Source: Porphyridium purpureum (Eukaryota > Rhodophyta > Bangiophyceae > Porphyridiales > Porphyridiaceae). Taken from it: a DNA stretch of 50,952 bases. The position numbers were made by a program, and so were the translations under genes. The stretch's first letter is position 1. Every line of letters begins with the position of its first letter. The notes under the pieces were generated by a model. It had not been told where the DNA came from. It saw nothing but the letters and a program-made list of their open reading frames with translations, and did no database searches. The stretch is from positions 1 through 50,952 of the forward strand of contig VRMN01000031.1 in assembly GCA_008690995.1 (NCBI GenBank). The letters are read 5' to 3'. This document shows, one piece after another, positions 10,030 to 23,000 of the stretch.

Positions 10030-13000
10030 TATGTATTCGTCTGAAATGCCGCCGCTCAGCACATAGCCTCAAGCAATGAATTTTTGATCATCAACCTGTT
10101 CTGATTGGTCGCGGACAATGCGATTTTCGCACAAATTTATTGATTCTTGATTGCTCCCATGCAGTTGCAATGGAACTTTTCCAAGTTTGATCCCAAGCGA
10201 ACAAAGTAAATGTCGAAACCATAGTGCTTCTTTGCATGCATCCGACAGTGCCATATTTTCGGCTTCAGTTGTCGATAATGCAACCGTTGGTTGCAGTTTG
10301 GATTTCCAAGAAACTGCTCCCCCGTTCAAAACAAATGCAAATCCAGTGGTTGATCTCCGTGTCGATCTGTCTCCAGCATAGTCTGCATCTGCATATCCCT
10401 GAATATTTTTCTCTGAAGTTGCAGAGTAAAGTAGACCGTAATCTACACTTCCTTTAAGGTACCTGAGTATCCCTTCGGCAACTTGCTAGCGGGATTCATC
10501 TGAACAGGACATATATCTTGCAAGGACTCCCACTGAAAAGGAAGTATGTGACCGAGTGCATGTACTCAACTACGTCAAGGCTCCCAAGGCTTCCATGTAT
10601 GGAAAACCAGAATTTCCGGGAGGCCCTGGTTCCAGTGGCAAACTTTTGTCTATAGGTGTATTTCGTGGACTGCATGCATCCATTCAAAACGGTCCGAGAA
10701 TTTTCTCTGTATTTTGTCTTTGAGACAATCTTATTGTCCCATTAATTCGATTGTAATTAATTTCATATCCAGCAAATGTTTGCCTCGAGACTTCTCCCAA
10801 GTTAAGGATTTTAAAATTTTGGGCGAGAAAAGTTTCGAGTTCTGTGCCACAATTTTCGTCTCCGATTACCAACAAATCATCGACATAAATTAGCACGTAA
10901 GGTCCTTCTGCTGACTTTGCAAAGATACATGGATCTGCTTGTAATGCAGAGTATCCCGTTTCGTACAGCACCTTGCAGAGTGCTTCATTCCAGGCTCTGG
11001 ACGCCTGCTTCAAACCGTAGATTGCCTTTCGCAGTTTTAAAACTTTGTTTTCTCCGAAATCGAATCCATCAGGTTGTTGCATGAAGATTTCTTCTTGCAA
11101 AATCCCATTGAGGAATGCCGTTGTGACATCGAATAGAAATGCATGCAGTCGTCTTGCAGCGCAAATCGAATGAATTGTTCGAATCGTGTTGTGGCGAACC
11201 ACCGGACTGAATGTGTCATCGAAGTCCACCCCGGGTCTCTGTGAAAATCCTTTAGCGACCAATCGGCACTTGTACCGATCAATGCTGCCAGTCACATCAA
11301 ATTTTACTTTGAAGATCCATTTGCATTTGACAGTATTTTTGTCTTTGGGTTTGTCGACAACAATCCATGTGTCGCTGTCGATCAAAGACTTCAGCTCTTC
11401 ATTTAAAGCAAGTCTCCATTGAGTTGCATGTTCTCCGGACAAGGCTTCTGTTAGAGAATCAGGCTCAACAGTTGCACCTGTAACAGTATTAATTCTGTCA
11501 ACCATTTGGTCAACTTCACGAGACGGAAAATACGCTGAATCCTCATTTACGCAACCACTCGCATCACTAAGATTATCATTAAAATCTTCAACTTCAGAAT
11601 AATTTGATTCCGAGAATTCGTGAATTTCCGGAGTCAAAGCTGCATTGTCTTGACTCGTACCGGAAACTTGTGGAAAATTATCTGACTCCATCGGCGGTCG
11701 AACTTGATCAACCGTCTCACCAAATGCCTGATGATCGCGATGTAGATCGTCCTCAACCAAGTCAATGCCCATTTGGGATTCGTTGAACTGAACATTTCTA
11801 GTTTCGATTATTTGCCCATCACTAAGCAAAACTTGGCAGTTTGTAAGGACTTGTCCATATCCAATCATGCATCCTTCTTCAACTCGAGGATCAAGTTTCG
11901 AGCGAAATGGGTTTTCAACGTGAACAAATGCTCTGCAACCAAAAATTCTCAGATCGCTAGGATCAGGTTGGGTTCCAAAAGCAAGTTCGAAGGGTGTTTT
12001 TCCGCGACGATTGGCAGTGCGATTTCGCAAGTAATTCGCGGTTTCGAGCGCTTTTCCCCAATATTCAAGTGGGAGATTAGCATCGAAAAGAAGACATCGA
12101 ACCTTTTCGAGGAGTGTCCTATTCATGCGCTCGGCTATTCCATTATTTTCTGGAGTGTAAGGAGCTGTCGGACACCAGTCAATTCCTTTCATTTCAAACC
12201 AATTTTGGACTTGACGACTGGCATATTCACTTCCTCGATCTGAGCGAACTGATTTGATTTTCGATCCCAATTGATTTTCCAGCCATAGAATTCCAGCAAT
12301 CAGCATTGACTTTGCTTTGGATTTCCGAGTCATTACGTATACATTGCTGAGGCTGCTGAATTCATCGATTATGGTCAAAAAATACTTTTCACCATCGCAG
12401 CTTTCTGGTTCAATGGGACCACAGATATCAGTATGCAGAACTTCTCCTGCAACCACGGACTTCGAATTTTCTCTGTCCTTCGCGAATGAGTTTCGCGTGC
12501 CTTTGGCTGGCTTGCAAATTAGGCAATCAAAATCGTCTTCTGGTAAAATATTACTCGGTAGTCCCAAAACATTTTTTGGAGTTTCCCGCATACCAAATTT
12601 TCCGGGATGTCCCAGACGACGATGGAGCAAATCATATGAAGTCGCTCGCACATTTGCGATGCGTGCATAAGATTGATTTAGTAGGTCGAATCCGACATTT
12701 CGGTATCCTTCCGCTACAACTTGATCTTTCACAGTCGATTGACCTTGATTTTTGTCATGCCAAAATTCAGCCCCGTTGTCCGCAGCTTGAAGGGTGGACA
12801 AAATATTCACGTGAGCTGTTGGAATGTGAAGGTCACCTTCAAGCATTAGTGGCTTAATGACTCCATTCACATTTGGTTTCAGCATGACATCTCTTTTGAG
12901 AGTCACTGTGTAGACATGGTTATCAGCCATCACGACATCCTGATGACATTCGTATTTACGAATGAAAAGTGAAGAATCCCATGTGCAATGACGATTGGCA

Positions 13001-14111
13001 CCTGAATCAAACAACCAATTATGAACTTTTGCATTGGAAGGAAGTGAGAGTGAGCCAATTCGTGGAAGGCCAGTAGAGGAGACATTGTGATAAACAGAAG
13101 GGAACTTTTTATCGAAATGCCTCTGAGCCACCTCTGGCTTTTTCATCATCCTCTGGAACGCATTCCATGACATAAAGCCGTCCTCATTCACTTCACTCGC
13201 GCGCGCGCCGGCCAATTTTGGCTTCGGCTTCGGCTTCTCAGAGGGCTCAGCTTTCTGAGCACCCTCGGCCACTTTTGCCTGAGCCGCATTGCGCTCGTCA
13301 TTTTTCTTCTTGAAACACTGTTTCACATAGTGGTTGTCTTTTCCACAGTACTCGCAGTGTTTCTTTTTGATGGTCTTTTGCAGACGCATCGCATTTGCGA
13401 TCGTCACAGGAAGACTGTCATCTTTTACGGGGCCTCGCTTGCGCGCACCAAAGCTCGCCATGTGGATTTCCACATCTAGCAGGCGGTAGCGCAAGTCGGT
13501 GAAGCCCACGCGCGAGTGCAGTAGCACTTCACGCGCATTGGCGTACTCACTTTTGAGTCCGCGCAACACGCAATGAACCATGTGCTCATCGCTCACATCC
13601 TCACCGGCAGAGCTGAGCTGACCCCGAAGGGCATCGACACGGTCCAGAAAGTCGCTTATTTTCTCATTCTGGCCTTGCGCCAGAGTCTCAAGCTGGGTCC
13701 GGAATGTGAAGATATGCGTGCGGGCCTGCGCCTCGTTCGCCTTCTTGAACTCTGCCCAGATAACAGCACTTGTGCTGTCAGACATACCGCTGAGGAAACG
13801 GCTTTCGACGATTGAGCATAGCAGAAATTTAGCCGCTAGCTCTTTCTGTTCCCACTCCGCTGCACCAGCACGACTTGGCGTCACCGGGCGGGGCTGGTCA
13901 CCTGCCACGATGGACCAAAGTCCGGCAACCTGCAATAGCAGCATTGCACGCGTGGACCACTCGCGATAATTGCGGCCGTTGTACTTCGCCACGCTCGCGA
14001 TGAGCGGAGCGGCGCTCCTTAGCGAGTCGTCCATCCTTGGTAGTCCGTTGACCTTAACCGTCTCTCACCCTCAACACCAACACAACGCGTTCGTCAAAGC
14101 AGTAGCAACGA

Positions 14112-14125
14112 CTAGGCTCATAACC
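14112..14125 (-). promoter_or_regulatory. E1 primer-binding site (initiator tRNA half)
   Basis: On the minus strand GGTTATGAGCCTAG directly follows the LTR. It is complementary to the anticodon arm of initiator tRNA-Met (…CTCATAACC…), the half-tRNA primer type known from Drosophila copia and yeast Ty5. The ATG inside it opens a short frame of 16 codons upstream of the gag start at 14034. Confidence 0.65.
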
Positions 14126-14470
14126 TTTTAGGATTTTACGCGCATTCCTTAACTTCTACGGAAGTCTCAACAATCCTGGGGCCGACGATTCCGACGCCTT
14201 GTTTTATACGCAGTGACCTCGCTGAGGCGCCGAAATTATTCGGCTCCATGTTCCAGATCAACAAGAGCTATGATGTCCGCTACGCCTGCTGTGCGACTGC
14301 AGAAACCCTAACATGTAGGAACCCTAATTGAACTTAATCAATAATTTGTCTAAAGGGGAAAACGAATGGAATTGCACACGGGTGTACAAATGTAGGGTAG
14401 AGTGCACAATCAATGTGAGCACATAATAGTAATTATACATCGCAATGTAATGCAGAATTACATCACAACA
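14126..14470 (-). repeat. 5' LTR of E1
   Basis: Read on the minus strand it begins TGTTGTGATG at 14470 and ends just before the primer-binding site at 14125. A TATA box (GTATAAAAC) lies at about 14203-14212. Its outer edge abuts E2 reverse-transcriptase sequence, marking the insertion point. Confidence 0.7.
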
Positions 14471-17400
14471 CACTTGAACCGATCAATATGTCCGTTGACA
14501 TCATATTTGATCTTAAAAACCCATTTGCATTTGACAGGAATTCGATCGTGTGGACGATCGACGAGCTCCCACGTGCAGTTGCCAGTGAGAGATTCCAATT
14601 CTCTATTCAGAGCTTCCAGCCATTGCTCAGAGAAGTCACCCTTTAGTGCTTCTTCGACTGACCGAGGTTCAGAAACGGTGGAAATTATTCCAACGAATTG
14701 ATTTGCGACATATCCACTGTCTTGACTTTCGTCATCCTCAGTATTCCCAAAGTTTCCATTTGGAGCTTTTTGGAACCCTAAATCTTTCGAATTATTCTGA
14801 ACGTTTTCCAGAAAATTTTCGTCGATTTCATTTGAAATAGTATATTCCTGACTGCGATCATCCATTTGTCGAGTGGAATCTGTTTCAAAATTTTTTGACG
14901 CGATTTGAGATTTTTCATCAAACGACTTCGAGAAATCTTTTGGAAACAACTCTTCGACAATTTTATCGAAGTTGGAAAAATATTCCGAATCGTGGATTTC
15001 ATGTTCATGAACATCTATTCCAACGACAGACTCATCGAAAGTGACATTTCGACTTTCAACGACCGTGCCATCCGATAGAAGAATGCGATAAACGGAATGG
15101 ACATTTCCATAACCGACCAAGCATCCAATTGCAGATCTTGTTTCTAGTTTTCCTCGCAATTGCTTAGGAATATGAACAAACGCTCTCGATCCGTAGATTC
15201 TGAGATTGCTGAGATCTGGCCTTTGCCTGAATGCAATTTCTATCGGCGTTTTCCCGCGATTATTAGAAATGCGATTTCGCAAATAATTCGCAGTCAACAA
15301 AGCATTACTCCAATTTTCCAAAGGTAGATTACTATCAAACAATAAGCTTCGAACCTTTTCGAGTAATGTCCGATTCATGCGTTCAGCCATACCATTAAGT
15401 TCTGGCGTGTAAGCAGAGGTATTTTCCCAAGTAATTCCAGAGTCTTGGAGATGCCTTTGCACATAAAGGCTTGCGAATTCGCCACCTTTGTCGGACCGAA
15501 CTCTTTTTGCCTTTGCACCAAGAGTCGTTTCGAGATATTTAAGTGTGCGCAGTAACATTTCACCCGCTTCACTTTTTCGCTCGAGCAAGTGGACGACACT
15601 CAAACTTGAGCATTCGTCGACGACAACTAGAAAATATCGATGGTCGTCAAAACTCGAAGGAGTGAGTGGTCCGCATACATCAGTATGAAGGACTTCTCCC
15701 GGAACCGCCGAAATGGAATTCAATTTCCGCTTCTTAAAGGGAGTTCGTGTTCCCTTTGCCTTTTGGCAAATCACACAATGGTATTCATCCGGAACTTTTA
15801 AGTCCGCAGGAATTCCCTTTGCACAATTTTGCGTATTTTTCAGACCAGCAAGTCCAGGATGACCAAGTCGACGGTGAAATAGCTCAAACTTATTTGAAGC
15901 TCTGATTGCATTTATTCTAGCGGCGGATAGTTTGATCATTATATCACCATCCCAAACCGCCAGGACGGGCCCATCTGACCCAAAATGCAAAACAGATGAA
16001 CTATCATCGTGTTTGAAGACACAGCCCTTTCTCGCTGCGACCTTTGTCGAAAGGAGATTTATGGGTGTGCTTTTGATCAACAAAACATTTTCAAGACGCA
16101 AGTCATTAAACTTGTCTTGAATAATTATTTTGAGCATGACATCACCCATCAATGAAACTTCAACATGTTCCCCGTTGGCAACAGTAACAAGTGATTCATC
16201 AGAAGGTCTTTCATTCATTAGAATAGACCTATCCCAAGTGATATGTCTGTCCGATCCAGAATCGAACATCCATTTGTGCGACTAGTGCTTGTAGGGTACA
16301 ACAGAGACACAAATGGCATAGATGGAAGTGGTGGTTTTATTGATTGGTGCAGAGGTTGCTACGGGGCTAAGCATGCGGATATCCAGAGAAGGGCCTTTTG
16401 GCACCACGCCCCTTCCCGCAACGCTATTCGCGTAGGCCTCCCACGACATCCAACCTGGCTCAATGGCTGCCTTTGCCGCCGGAGCCGGTGGTTTCGTCAC
16501 CTTGGTTTTTACCTGAACCACATTCACCCGCGCATTCGGCTTTCCGATGCCGCGTTTCACTGCCTCCGGGTCTGCTGCGCCACTCGCACCAGCAGCCTTG
16601 TCGCGCAAGTCATTCTTGCGCTTAAAGCAACGCTTCGTCTCGTGCCCAACCTTGTGGCAGTAGCCACACTTCAGGTTCTCCTTGACGAGTGCCGTCTTCA
16701 CGACACCCGCTGAGCGATCACGCTGCTGTTGCTGCGGACGCTGGGACACCGCCATTGCGATGGGCGGGGGCTCATCTGCCAACGTGCGCTCGAGCGCTTT
16801 TCCGGCCTCCAGCTGGAGCAGTTGCAGCCGAGCTGCGGAGACCGTGGGCGCCGAATGCAGCAGGTAGTCCTTCGACCCCTGAAACTCTTTGCGGAGCCCG
16901 ATCACCAGATAACGCACGACATGGTCCTCGGGAACTTGCTCACCGATCGAGACAAGCTTGTCCCACAGACCGATTCCGCGATCCAAGTACTCGGCCATTG
17001 CCTCGTTCTTGTTCTGGACAATGCGCTCCAGCGCCATGCGAAACGCGAACTTCTGCGCCGACAGTTGATCGTGCGCATAATTCGCCACCGCGGACCAACC
17101 GTCCGCCGACGACTTATCGCGGACGAGACGGTCGTACCTGTTCTCCAAGACCCCGGACAGAAAGAACTGTCCCGCCAGGTCCGCATCGTCCCACTCTTCT
17201 GCCGTCATCCCGGCAGTTGCACGCGACGACGACGATGGGCGAACGACCATCCCCGCAACGACGGGCCACAGCTTCACCACACGCAACGCGAGCTTCGTGC
17301 GGCGTGCCCAAATGTCGTAATTCTCGCTGTTCAACTTTTCCACGCCGTTCGCAAGCCCGGACAGCTTCGACGCATCAAACGTAAACGCCATGGCGGCTGG

Positions 17401-17686
17401 GCTCATAAGTTATTAACCTGTTGGAACATCTTATGTATCGCGGAGTTTTCGTGACTTGTCACTAACACAGTTGCATGTCCCCTTCGTCGCTCTTGCAACT
17501 AACCTTACCTTCGCAATCTGGGGACTCCGAGCGCCGGCCCTCGCCGAGCTCTTTATAAACGCAATCATACTGCTTTCATTTGTGAGATTGCCAACTGTAC
17601 CTACAGGGCAAAAACTCTAATTTACTGTGAGTTGAAGAAATACAGAAAGTTGGAGCCGGAGCATTCCTCATGGCATTACTACTGTA
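14471..17686 (-). mobile_element. E2: Ty1/copia retroelement of the E3 family, broken
   Basis: This is a minus-strand fossil. Its 5' LTR remnant is at 17419-17686, then gag (about 16282-17406, with zinc knuckle CGYCHKVGHETKRC), then protease, integrase and the beginning of reverse transcriptase (about 14471-16269). Protein sequence is nearly identical to E3, so it is a recent member of the same family. Its left part ends where E1 has inserted, and the remainder is not found beyond E1. The outer part of its LTR is cut by the Tc1 element at 17687. It has few internal breaks. Confidence 0.88.
17419..17686 (-). repeat. Partial 5' LTR of E2
   Basis: It matches the E3 LTR in reverse complement (for example GCCAACTGTACCTACAGG against GGAGGTACAGTTGGC). 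It carries the TATA box (TTTATAAAGAGC on the minus strand, about 17552). The outermost 40 or so bases are missing because the Tc1 element begins there. Confidence 0.75.
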
Positions 17687-19235
17687 CAGTTCTGGCCAAA
17701 TTAATTGTCCCACAGGATAATGTGAAACTCTTTGTGAATAAGCCGGCTTCTCGACCAGGACGTCGTGCTCTTTGATTGCTCGAAACGAATCCGCGGCACG
17801 GGAAAGCGGTAAGGGCTTAGAAAGGCATCGTAGAACAGTGAGACACCTGTGAGAAGGGCCGCAGAAAAGAAATACAATGAAACAGGTTGATGAGGACAAA
17901 CACGCTTATGAGAAGAGATTTAATTGTAGTAACGAAACTAGTACTTGGTTTGACGGCCACCGGCGTCGATGCAAGCTTGCAGGCGACGGGGCATGCTCTC
18001 GAAAAGTGCCTCAACATACTTTGGCGCTTCCGTTCGCCAGCAGTCATAGATAACTGGAAGCATGTCATCGAGGCGCATAAACTGGCGTCCTTGCCAATGC
18101 ACACGGCGAGAAACGATCGCCCACAGATTCTCAACTGGATTCAAGTCCGGCGACCGCGCTGGCCAATCAAGTAGTGCGATTCCGACCGTGTCAAACAGCT
18201 CGCGCGTGCTCAGCGCTGCATGTCCGGGCGCATTATCTTGCTGAAATATGAATGGACAATCCGGCTGATCAAGGCGCCAAGGCAGTTCCAGTGCCCAGGG
18301 CATCATGACGTTCAGCATAACCTGGCGACATCGTTCGGCATTCAGCGAACTTTGAGCACGATGCAACGTACTCAGTCCGTGCCACGACATGGCACCCCAA
18401 AACATCGCTGATCCTCCGCCACTGTGGCGACGCATGGTTGGCGCGGGCTAAGAGCCTCGCATGCGCTGATAAGTCTTGTTGTACCCGTGTGGCCCGTCCA
18501 GCCGAAAGATCTTTTCATCCGAGAAGATGACATTCTTCCAAAACGATGGCGGCTTGTGGACGTATTCTCGAGCAAATGCAAGCCGCTTGACTCGGTTCGT
18601 TTCCGAAATGAAGAACTTTCGCCTCTGTGCGATAATACGAATCTCTGGTGATCTCTGCAGGATACGACGAACAGTTCTCGCACTGCACGCAAGCTGCAGC
18701 TCCGTCACTGCCTGTGCAGACGTCAACCTATCCGTAATGACGTGCCGAATCAGGCGACGCTCCAATTTCGGCGATATTGTCCGCGCCGGTCCGTGCTTCT
18801 TGAAAACCCTTTTCTTGCCTCGATTCTTCAGAAATCTCTCCACAGTCTTGTGCGATGGTCGGGTCTTGTCTGGTCGCGGACGAAGACGTGCTGCAATGGC
18901 CCGCGGCGTCAGACAGAGCCGGTGCAGAGCGTCAATCTGCCCTTTCTCGAAGTCGGAGAGCCGTGGTGCCATGTTTCCGATGCTTGCGGTTGCTGGACTT
19001 GGTCGCGATCGTATGCCCGAGTGCAGTAGATGCGTTAGTCTTCTTTCACAAGTCTTGAACCCCTTCATGGCCTCATGGGGTCCCGCAAAAGCGCGCGCCT
19101 ACCTCTGACCTGAGGAACAAAAATATGTTTTAAAAGGTATAAACATTGATTTTATATGAAAACGCTCGTTTTTATTATAAAACTGGAGTTCAGACCTTGA
19201 AATTGCACCTGGGACAACCATCTTGGCCAGGAGTG
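17687..19235 (-). mobile_element. Tc1/mariner DNA transposon with TIRs
   Basis: The ends are imperfect inverted repeats: CAGTTCTGGCCAAATTAATT from 17687, and CACTCCTGGCCAAGATGGTT read inward from 19235; about 22 of the first 30 bases agree. Both ends are flanked by TA (17685-17686 and 19236-19237), the family's target duplication. The element is about 1.55 kb and holds one transposase on the minus strand. Its left flank is the E2 LTR, but the right flank is E4-type retroelement sequence rather than the rest of that LTR, so the element sits at a rearrangement breakpoint. Confidence 0.82.
17938..18972 (-). pseudogene. Tc1-type DD34E transposase, one internal stop
   Basis: From the ATG at 18972 (MAPRLSDFEKGQ) the frame encodes about 344 residues, the usual length for Tc1 transposases. 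It has an N-terminal paired helix-turn-helix region (RLSDFEKGQIDALHRL…SHKTVERFLKNRG), then FSDEKIFRLDGPHGYN (first D), GGGSAMFWGAMSWHG, FQQDNAPGHAAL (second D) and SPDLNPVENLW (E), with 34 residues between the second D and the E. All three catalytic acids are present. A single in-frame TAG near 18445, just before MRRHSGGGS, interrupts it; the frame is otherwise continuous. This suggests recent loss of function. It is a plain DNA transposon, carried on the opposite strand to the E4-type fragment at its right. Confidence 0.85.
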
Positions 19236-19237
19236 TA

Positions 19238-20040
19238 TGCGCCGCTTTACCCTTGAACGACAAGGTGGAAGGGTCTGGCATTGACGCTCGCTCGTCGCGG
19301 AAAGACGAGTCGCAGGATGGTACACAAAATGCGGGGGCGCTCACGCTACGGGAGGAGAATACGGCTGCGACGAACGAGGGACACGTAGTGGATCCTACAA
19401 TCGAGGTGCAAGGCTCCAATGCACAAGCTCGTCGCAATTGGTCGCATGTCATGGACACGACATTGCGCACCGGGTATGAAAGGCTCAGGCCAAAGTGGGC
19501 ACGCATTCGCGCGGAGAATGAAGATATGTTGGAAGGAATTAGCGCAAAGGACCTACGGTTGCACGCACAGGCCATTGGGCTGCTCGGTGATCAAGCGACC
19601 GGCCTCGGCATACACCGTCGGGGCCGCAAAGCAGCCGACAAGCGAGCGCATGAAGGGCTTCGCGAAGCGCTATCGGCACGTGCAACAGTTCTCGAACAAG
19701 TGTATTCCAGTACGGAAGCCACCGCAAGGGATGAACGTTCGAGGACCCAACCATGTATCTTCGATGTCTCCGTAGCTAAAGTGGTGCCCTTCGCCGAACA
19801 AATCAAGACGCATGCAGGGTACATGGCGTTCGCCAATGAAGTCAATAAGCTTGTGAGCAGCGGCGCCTTTCCTTTTTCAAAAGCCTTGAGCCGTCGCGCG
19901 GCTTCTAATATCCGTGGAGCACAATTTGTTCGCTTGAAGCCATTGCTTGCAATGAAGAACTCAGAAATGCCGCAGTCACACCACGTCTTAAAATGTCGAC
20001 TTGTCGCACAAGGGTGCCGGATCGAGGACGCCGCCGGCCG
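19238..20040 (+). mobile_element. E4b: plus-strand fragment of the E4 copia lineage, broken
   Basis: The plus-strand frame across 19223-20033 repeats, in diverged form, the region between integrase and reverse transcriptase of E4 on the minus strand. Shared blocks are AIGLLGDQATGLG against AMGLLGENEKGLG, and GAQFVRLKPLLAMKN against GARFVKIKPLMVAKN. It ends at the start of reverse transcriptase (LKCRLVAQG). It lies head-on to E4 with the junction near 20040. It is a fossil piece with no LTR attached. Confidence 0.72.
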
Positions 20041-23000
20041 GCGCGCGCCACGACATGGCATGCGTACTCGGTGCTATCTAAAATCCATTTGTTTCCCTCC
20101 TTGTAGATATTTGTACCCAGATATCTTACGGGGTCTTGTTTGGTGCTCTGCGATGATAGCTGAGCCTCCTTTGACACTCGAAAGGAGGAGCGTAGCTCAT
20201 TCATAGCTGTTTGGATAGACTCGTGCGGGCCGAGAATCGCGCCATCATCGACGTACAAAACCAAAAATACCACTCGACCCTCCTTGTCGCGCCTAAGGTA
20301 TACATTCTTGTCGGACGGGACTTCGCGCCAGCCGCGGCGTCTCGCTTCATCGCGCGCAAAGTTTGAGAAGTCAAAGCCGCTCCTCGGCATGCCGTAAAGC
20401 GCCAGTGGCAGAGGCACGACTGGCTCATGCAGTTTACCGATACGTTGAAGTTGGGCACTCGGAATGGCGCCTTGCCTGAGCAGTGGCACGGATGACACAA
20501 CCCTGCGCAACTATCCGGCATTTTAGGACTTGATGTTCTGGGGGTGCCTACGCATTCTTCGCAACCATAAGTGGTTTGATTTTCACGAAACGTGCCCCGG
20601 GCACCCGCGCGGCCATCTCGTGGCTAGTCACTTTGCCAAAGGGCAACGCCCCGGCAGACAGGAGTGTTTTCAGCTCCTTTTGGAATGCGAGCCGGCCGCG
20701 CTCAGAGCGCATAGCTTCGTTAAACTGAAGAACTTCTGCAACCAACGATTCCACAATACGCGTTGCTGTCGGGAGGGACGCGGTCGAATCGTTCGTGACA
20801 GCCATTGTGCTGTCATCGGTGCCTGCGAAGGGTGGATTCAGTCGATCGCTTGTGGCAATCAGTTTAGGTATCGGAGATGCTGGGCGAATGAGCGTGCTGA
20901 TCTTCTCGCGCGTGCGCGCGTCCCCAGCCGCTTTTCCACGCCGGTCTTTCCCAAGTCCTTTTTCGTTTTCGCCTAGCAGTCCCATGGCCGCAGCGTGAGA
21001 GCGCAGTTCCTTGCTCCCAATGCCGCTTAGTATGCCATCGCTGCCGTGTCCAATCGCTGACCACTGCGGGCCCATGGCCTCGTAACCCGCTTGCAGAGCT
21101 GCACTCTCTTTCTCGCTGCAAGTCCTGTAGACCTTTCGTGCCTTTTGGCCTCGTGTCTGGTGTTCCTTTGGAGAGCCATCGCTTGTATTGGGAATTGTAT
21201 GGTTCCACTTCGGGGTATCTCGAAGCAATGTACCCCACTGGTTGTTATGTTCCCATATTGGGTACTTCTTCGTCGCTGGTTTCCACTCCCCAATCCACCT
21301 TGCAGAAGATGGGCGAAAGTCGTCGAATGGAATGACTGGAAGATTGAAAGGATTTCTGCTTGCATCAGGCTCCGGGATTCGTATTCCCATCATGACTGCT
21401 GAGTTGCCATGAGATGCAAATTTCGCCACGTCATCGTTTCTGGCAAATACCCCGCGGCCAAAGGGGGGAATCTCGCGGCGCCACGAAATTCCATAGCGCG
21501 CTTCATAAGGCGTGTTTCCTGTAGGGCCGGGCCAAAGCAGGTTACGGGCGGTTGCCCAATACGCTGCGGCGAATGAAAACCAGTCTGGTTCCAAGCCTGC
21601 GGTGAGCAGAAGAGTGCGCACACCCGCATTCAAATCTCGATGCGTACGCTCGTGCGTAGCGTGTGTGTTGGGGCTTTAGGCCAGGCCGGATTCGTGGGCC
21701 ACTAAATTCGCAAGGAGGGCGACATCAAACGAGCCAGCAAACTCGCTGCCGCCGTCACTCTTGACTATGCGGGGCCACCCGCGTCCACGTTGGACTTCCA
21801 GGAAGGCGGTGAGAGCTGAGTCTGCTGTCTTTTTTGCGAGCGGTATGACATCGTACCAACCCGTGGAACTGTCTCGGTGCGTGTAAAGCCCCCTAGTACC
21901 GCACCGGCCTGTCATGGCTGGGTCTAAGAGATCCACGGAAACGGTGTCATTGAAAGCCTCGTAGAATCCCCTCTGAGTGCGGCGCGGAGCGCGCAATTTG
22001 TATAGCTTAGCAGAAGCGCAGGTGTCACAATCGGCTCGGGCCGGAAGGTGTAACACATCATGGTCTGGCTTTGGAAGGGAGTCTAAACCGACTTATGGTG
22101 TGATATCATGAATTGTTACCGAGCATGTGGTCTCTTCCTCGCCAGGTTACTCGGTGCTCCCCCGCTTTTCCTCGTCAACTACCATGTGGCACTCCACCGT
22201 CACTGTAGAAGCCTTGTCGGTACACTGCGCTTCATCGCTTGCTAATTCAGGGGCTACAAATGAATGCTCGCCCACTTTCAGAATTGCTTGATGATGGTTG
22301 AGCCAGTCGAGGCCCAGAATAGTATCATGATGCCCATGATGTACGCACGCATTCGTATATCTTGCTCCAACGCCTGGTTCGGAAAGAAACGTGCGTACGT
22401 AGCCAAGCACGGGCTCCCTGCGACCATTTGCTAGCCGTAGCTGTGGTGATCTCGGGCCTCCAGTCTTGATCCTCAGGCCTATGCGCTCGCACAGATCTAA
22501 CGATAGAAATGTCGCGGTGGCGCCAGTGTCCACCACCGCGCTGATTGGTAATCCGTCAATGAGCGCCGCCATTTTCAAAAGCTTGTGAGCGGGCATGTCG
22601 ACCGTTCTCAGCTGGAATTCCAACATTCCTAGTTCATGTTGGTTGAGGCATTCGTTTGCCCAATGACCCCGTTCGCCACATCGTCGGCAGCGATCGCGTG
22701 ATTCATTTACATGCGATCCTGTCGGTTTCGCCCCGCCCTGCCGCCGATCACCCGGTGTAGTGCTACTTTGTTGCTGGCGCTTGCTGCGCACCGCTTTCTT
22801 CTTTCCCAGCCCCTGCGCGCGCCTGCGCTGGAACCCGTCATGCTCGACGCCGCGCAAGTCCATGGGCGCGAAGCCGCTGCTACTTCCGTGATGCGGGGAT
22901 GGGGCCGCTGCTTGTCTATATACCGGGTCAACACTCAGCGCAGCGTGCACCGCCGACTCATATGTTGTTGGCGCCTTCAGCCGTACCTGAATTTGGACTT

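Larger units (their letters stand above)
10030..14470 (-). mobile_element. E1: Ty1/copia retroelement, broken, one LTR kept
   Basis: This is a minus-strand fossil. Its 5' LTR is at 14126-14470 and a long gag-pol frame occupies about 10684-14034. Parts in copia order are: gag with a CCHC zinc knuckle (CEYCGKDNHYVKQC), aspartic protease (DSGANRH), gag-pre-integrase (HRRLGHPG), integrase core (HTDICGP, RSDRGSEYA, ENNGIAERMNR), reverse transcriptase (YVDDLLV) and RNase H (LSTTEAE, within 10069-10329). It lies inside element E2: E2 sequence resumes immediately outside the LTR at 14471. A second LTR is not found at its left end, and a few breaks are present toward the 3' end. It is an intermediate-age, non-functional copy. 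Confidence 0.88.

Noticed and set aside
10069-10329. Separate small gene with STTEAE motif
   Set aside because: It is the RNase H part of the E1 fossil, in the expected order after reverse transcriptase, not an independent gene.
20201-20521. Additional small coding frames around the reverse-transcriptase pieces of E4
   Set aside because: They are other-frame readings of the fossil element, not separate genes.
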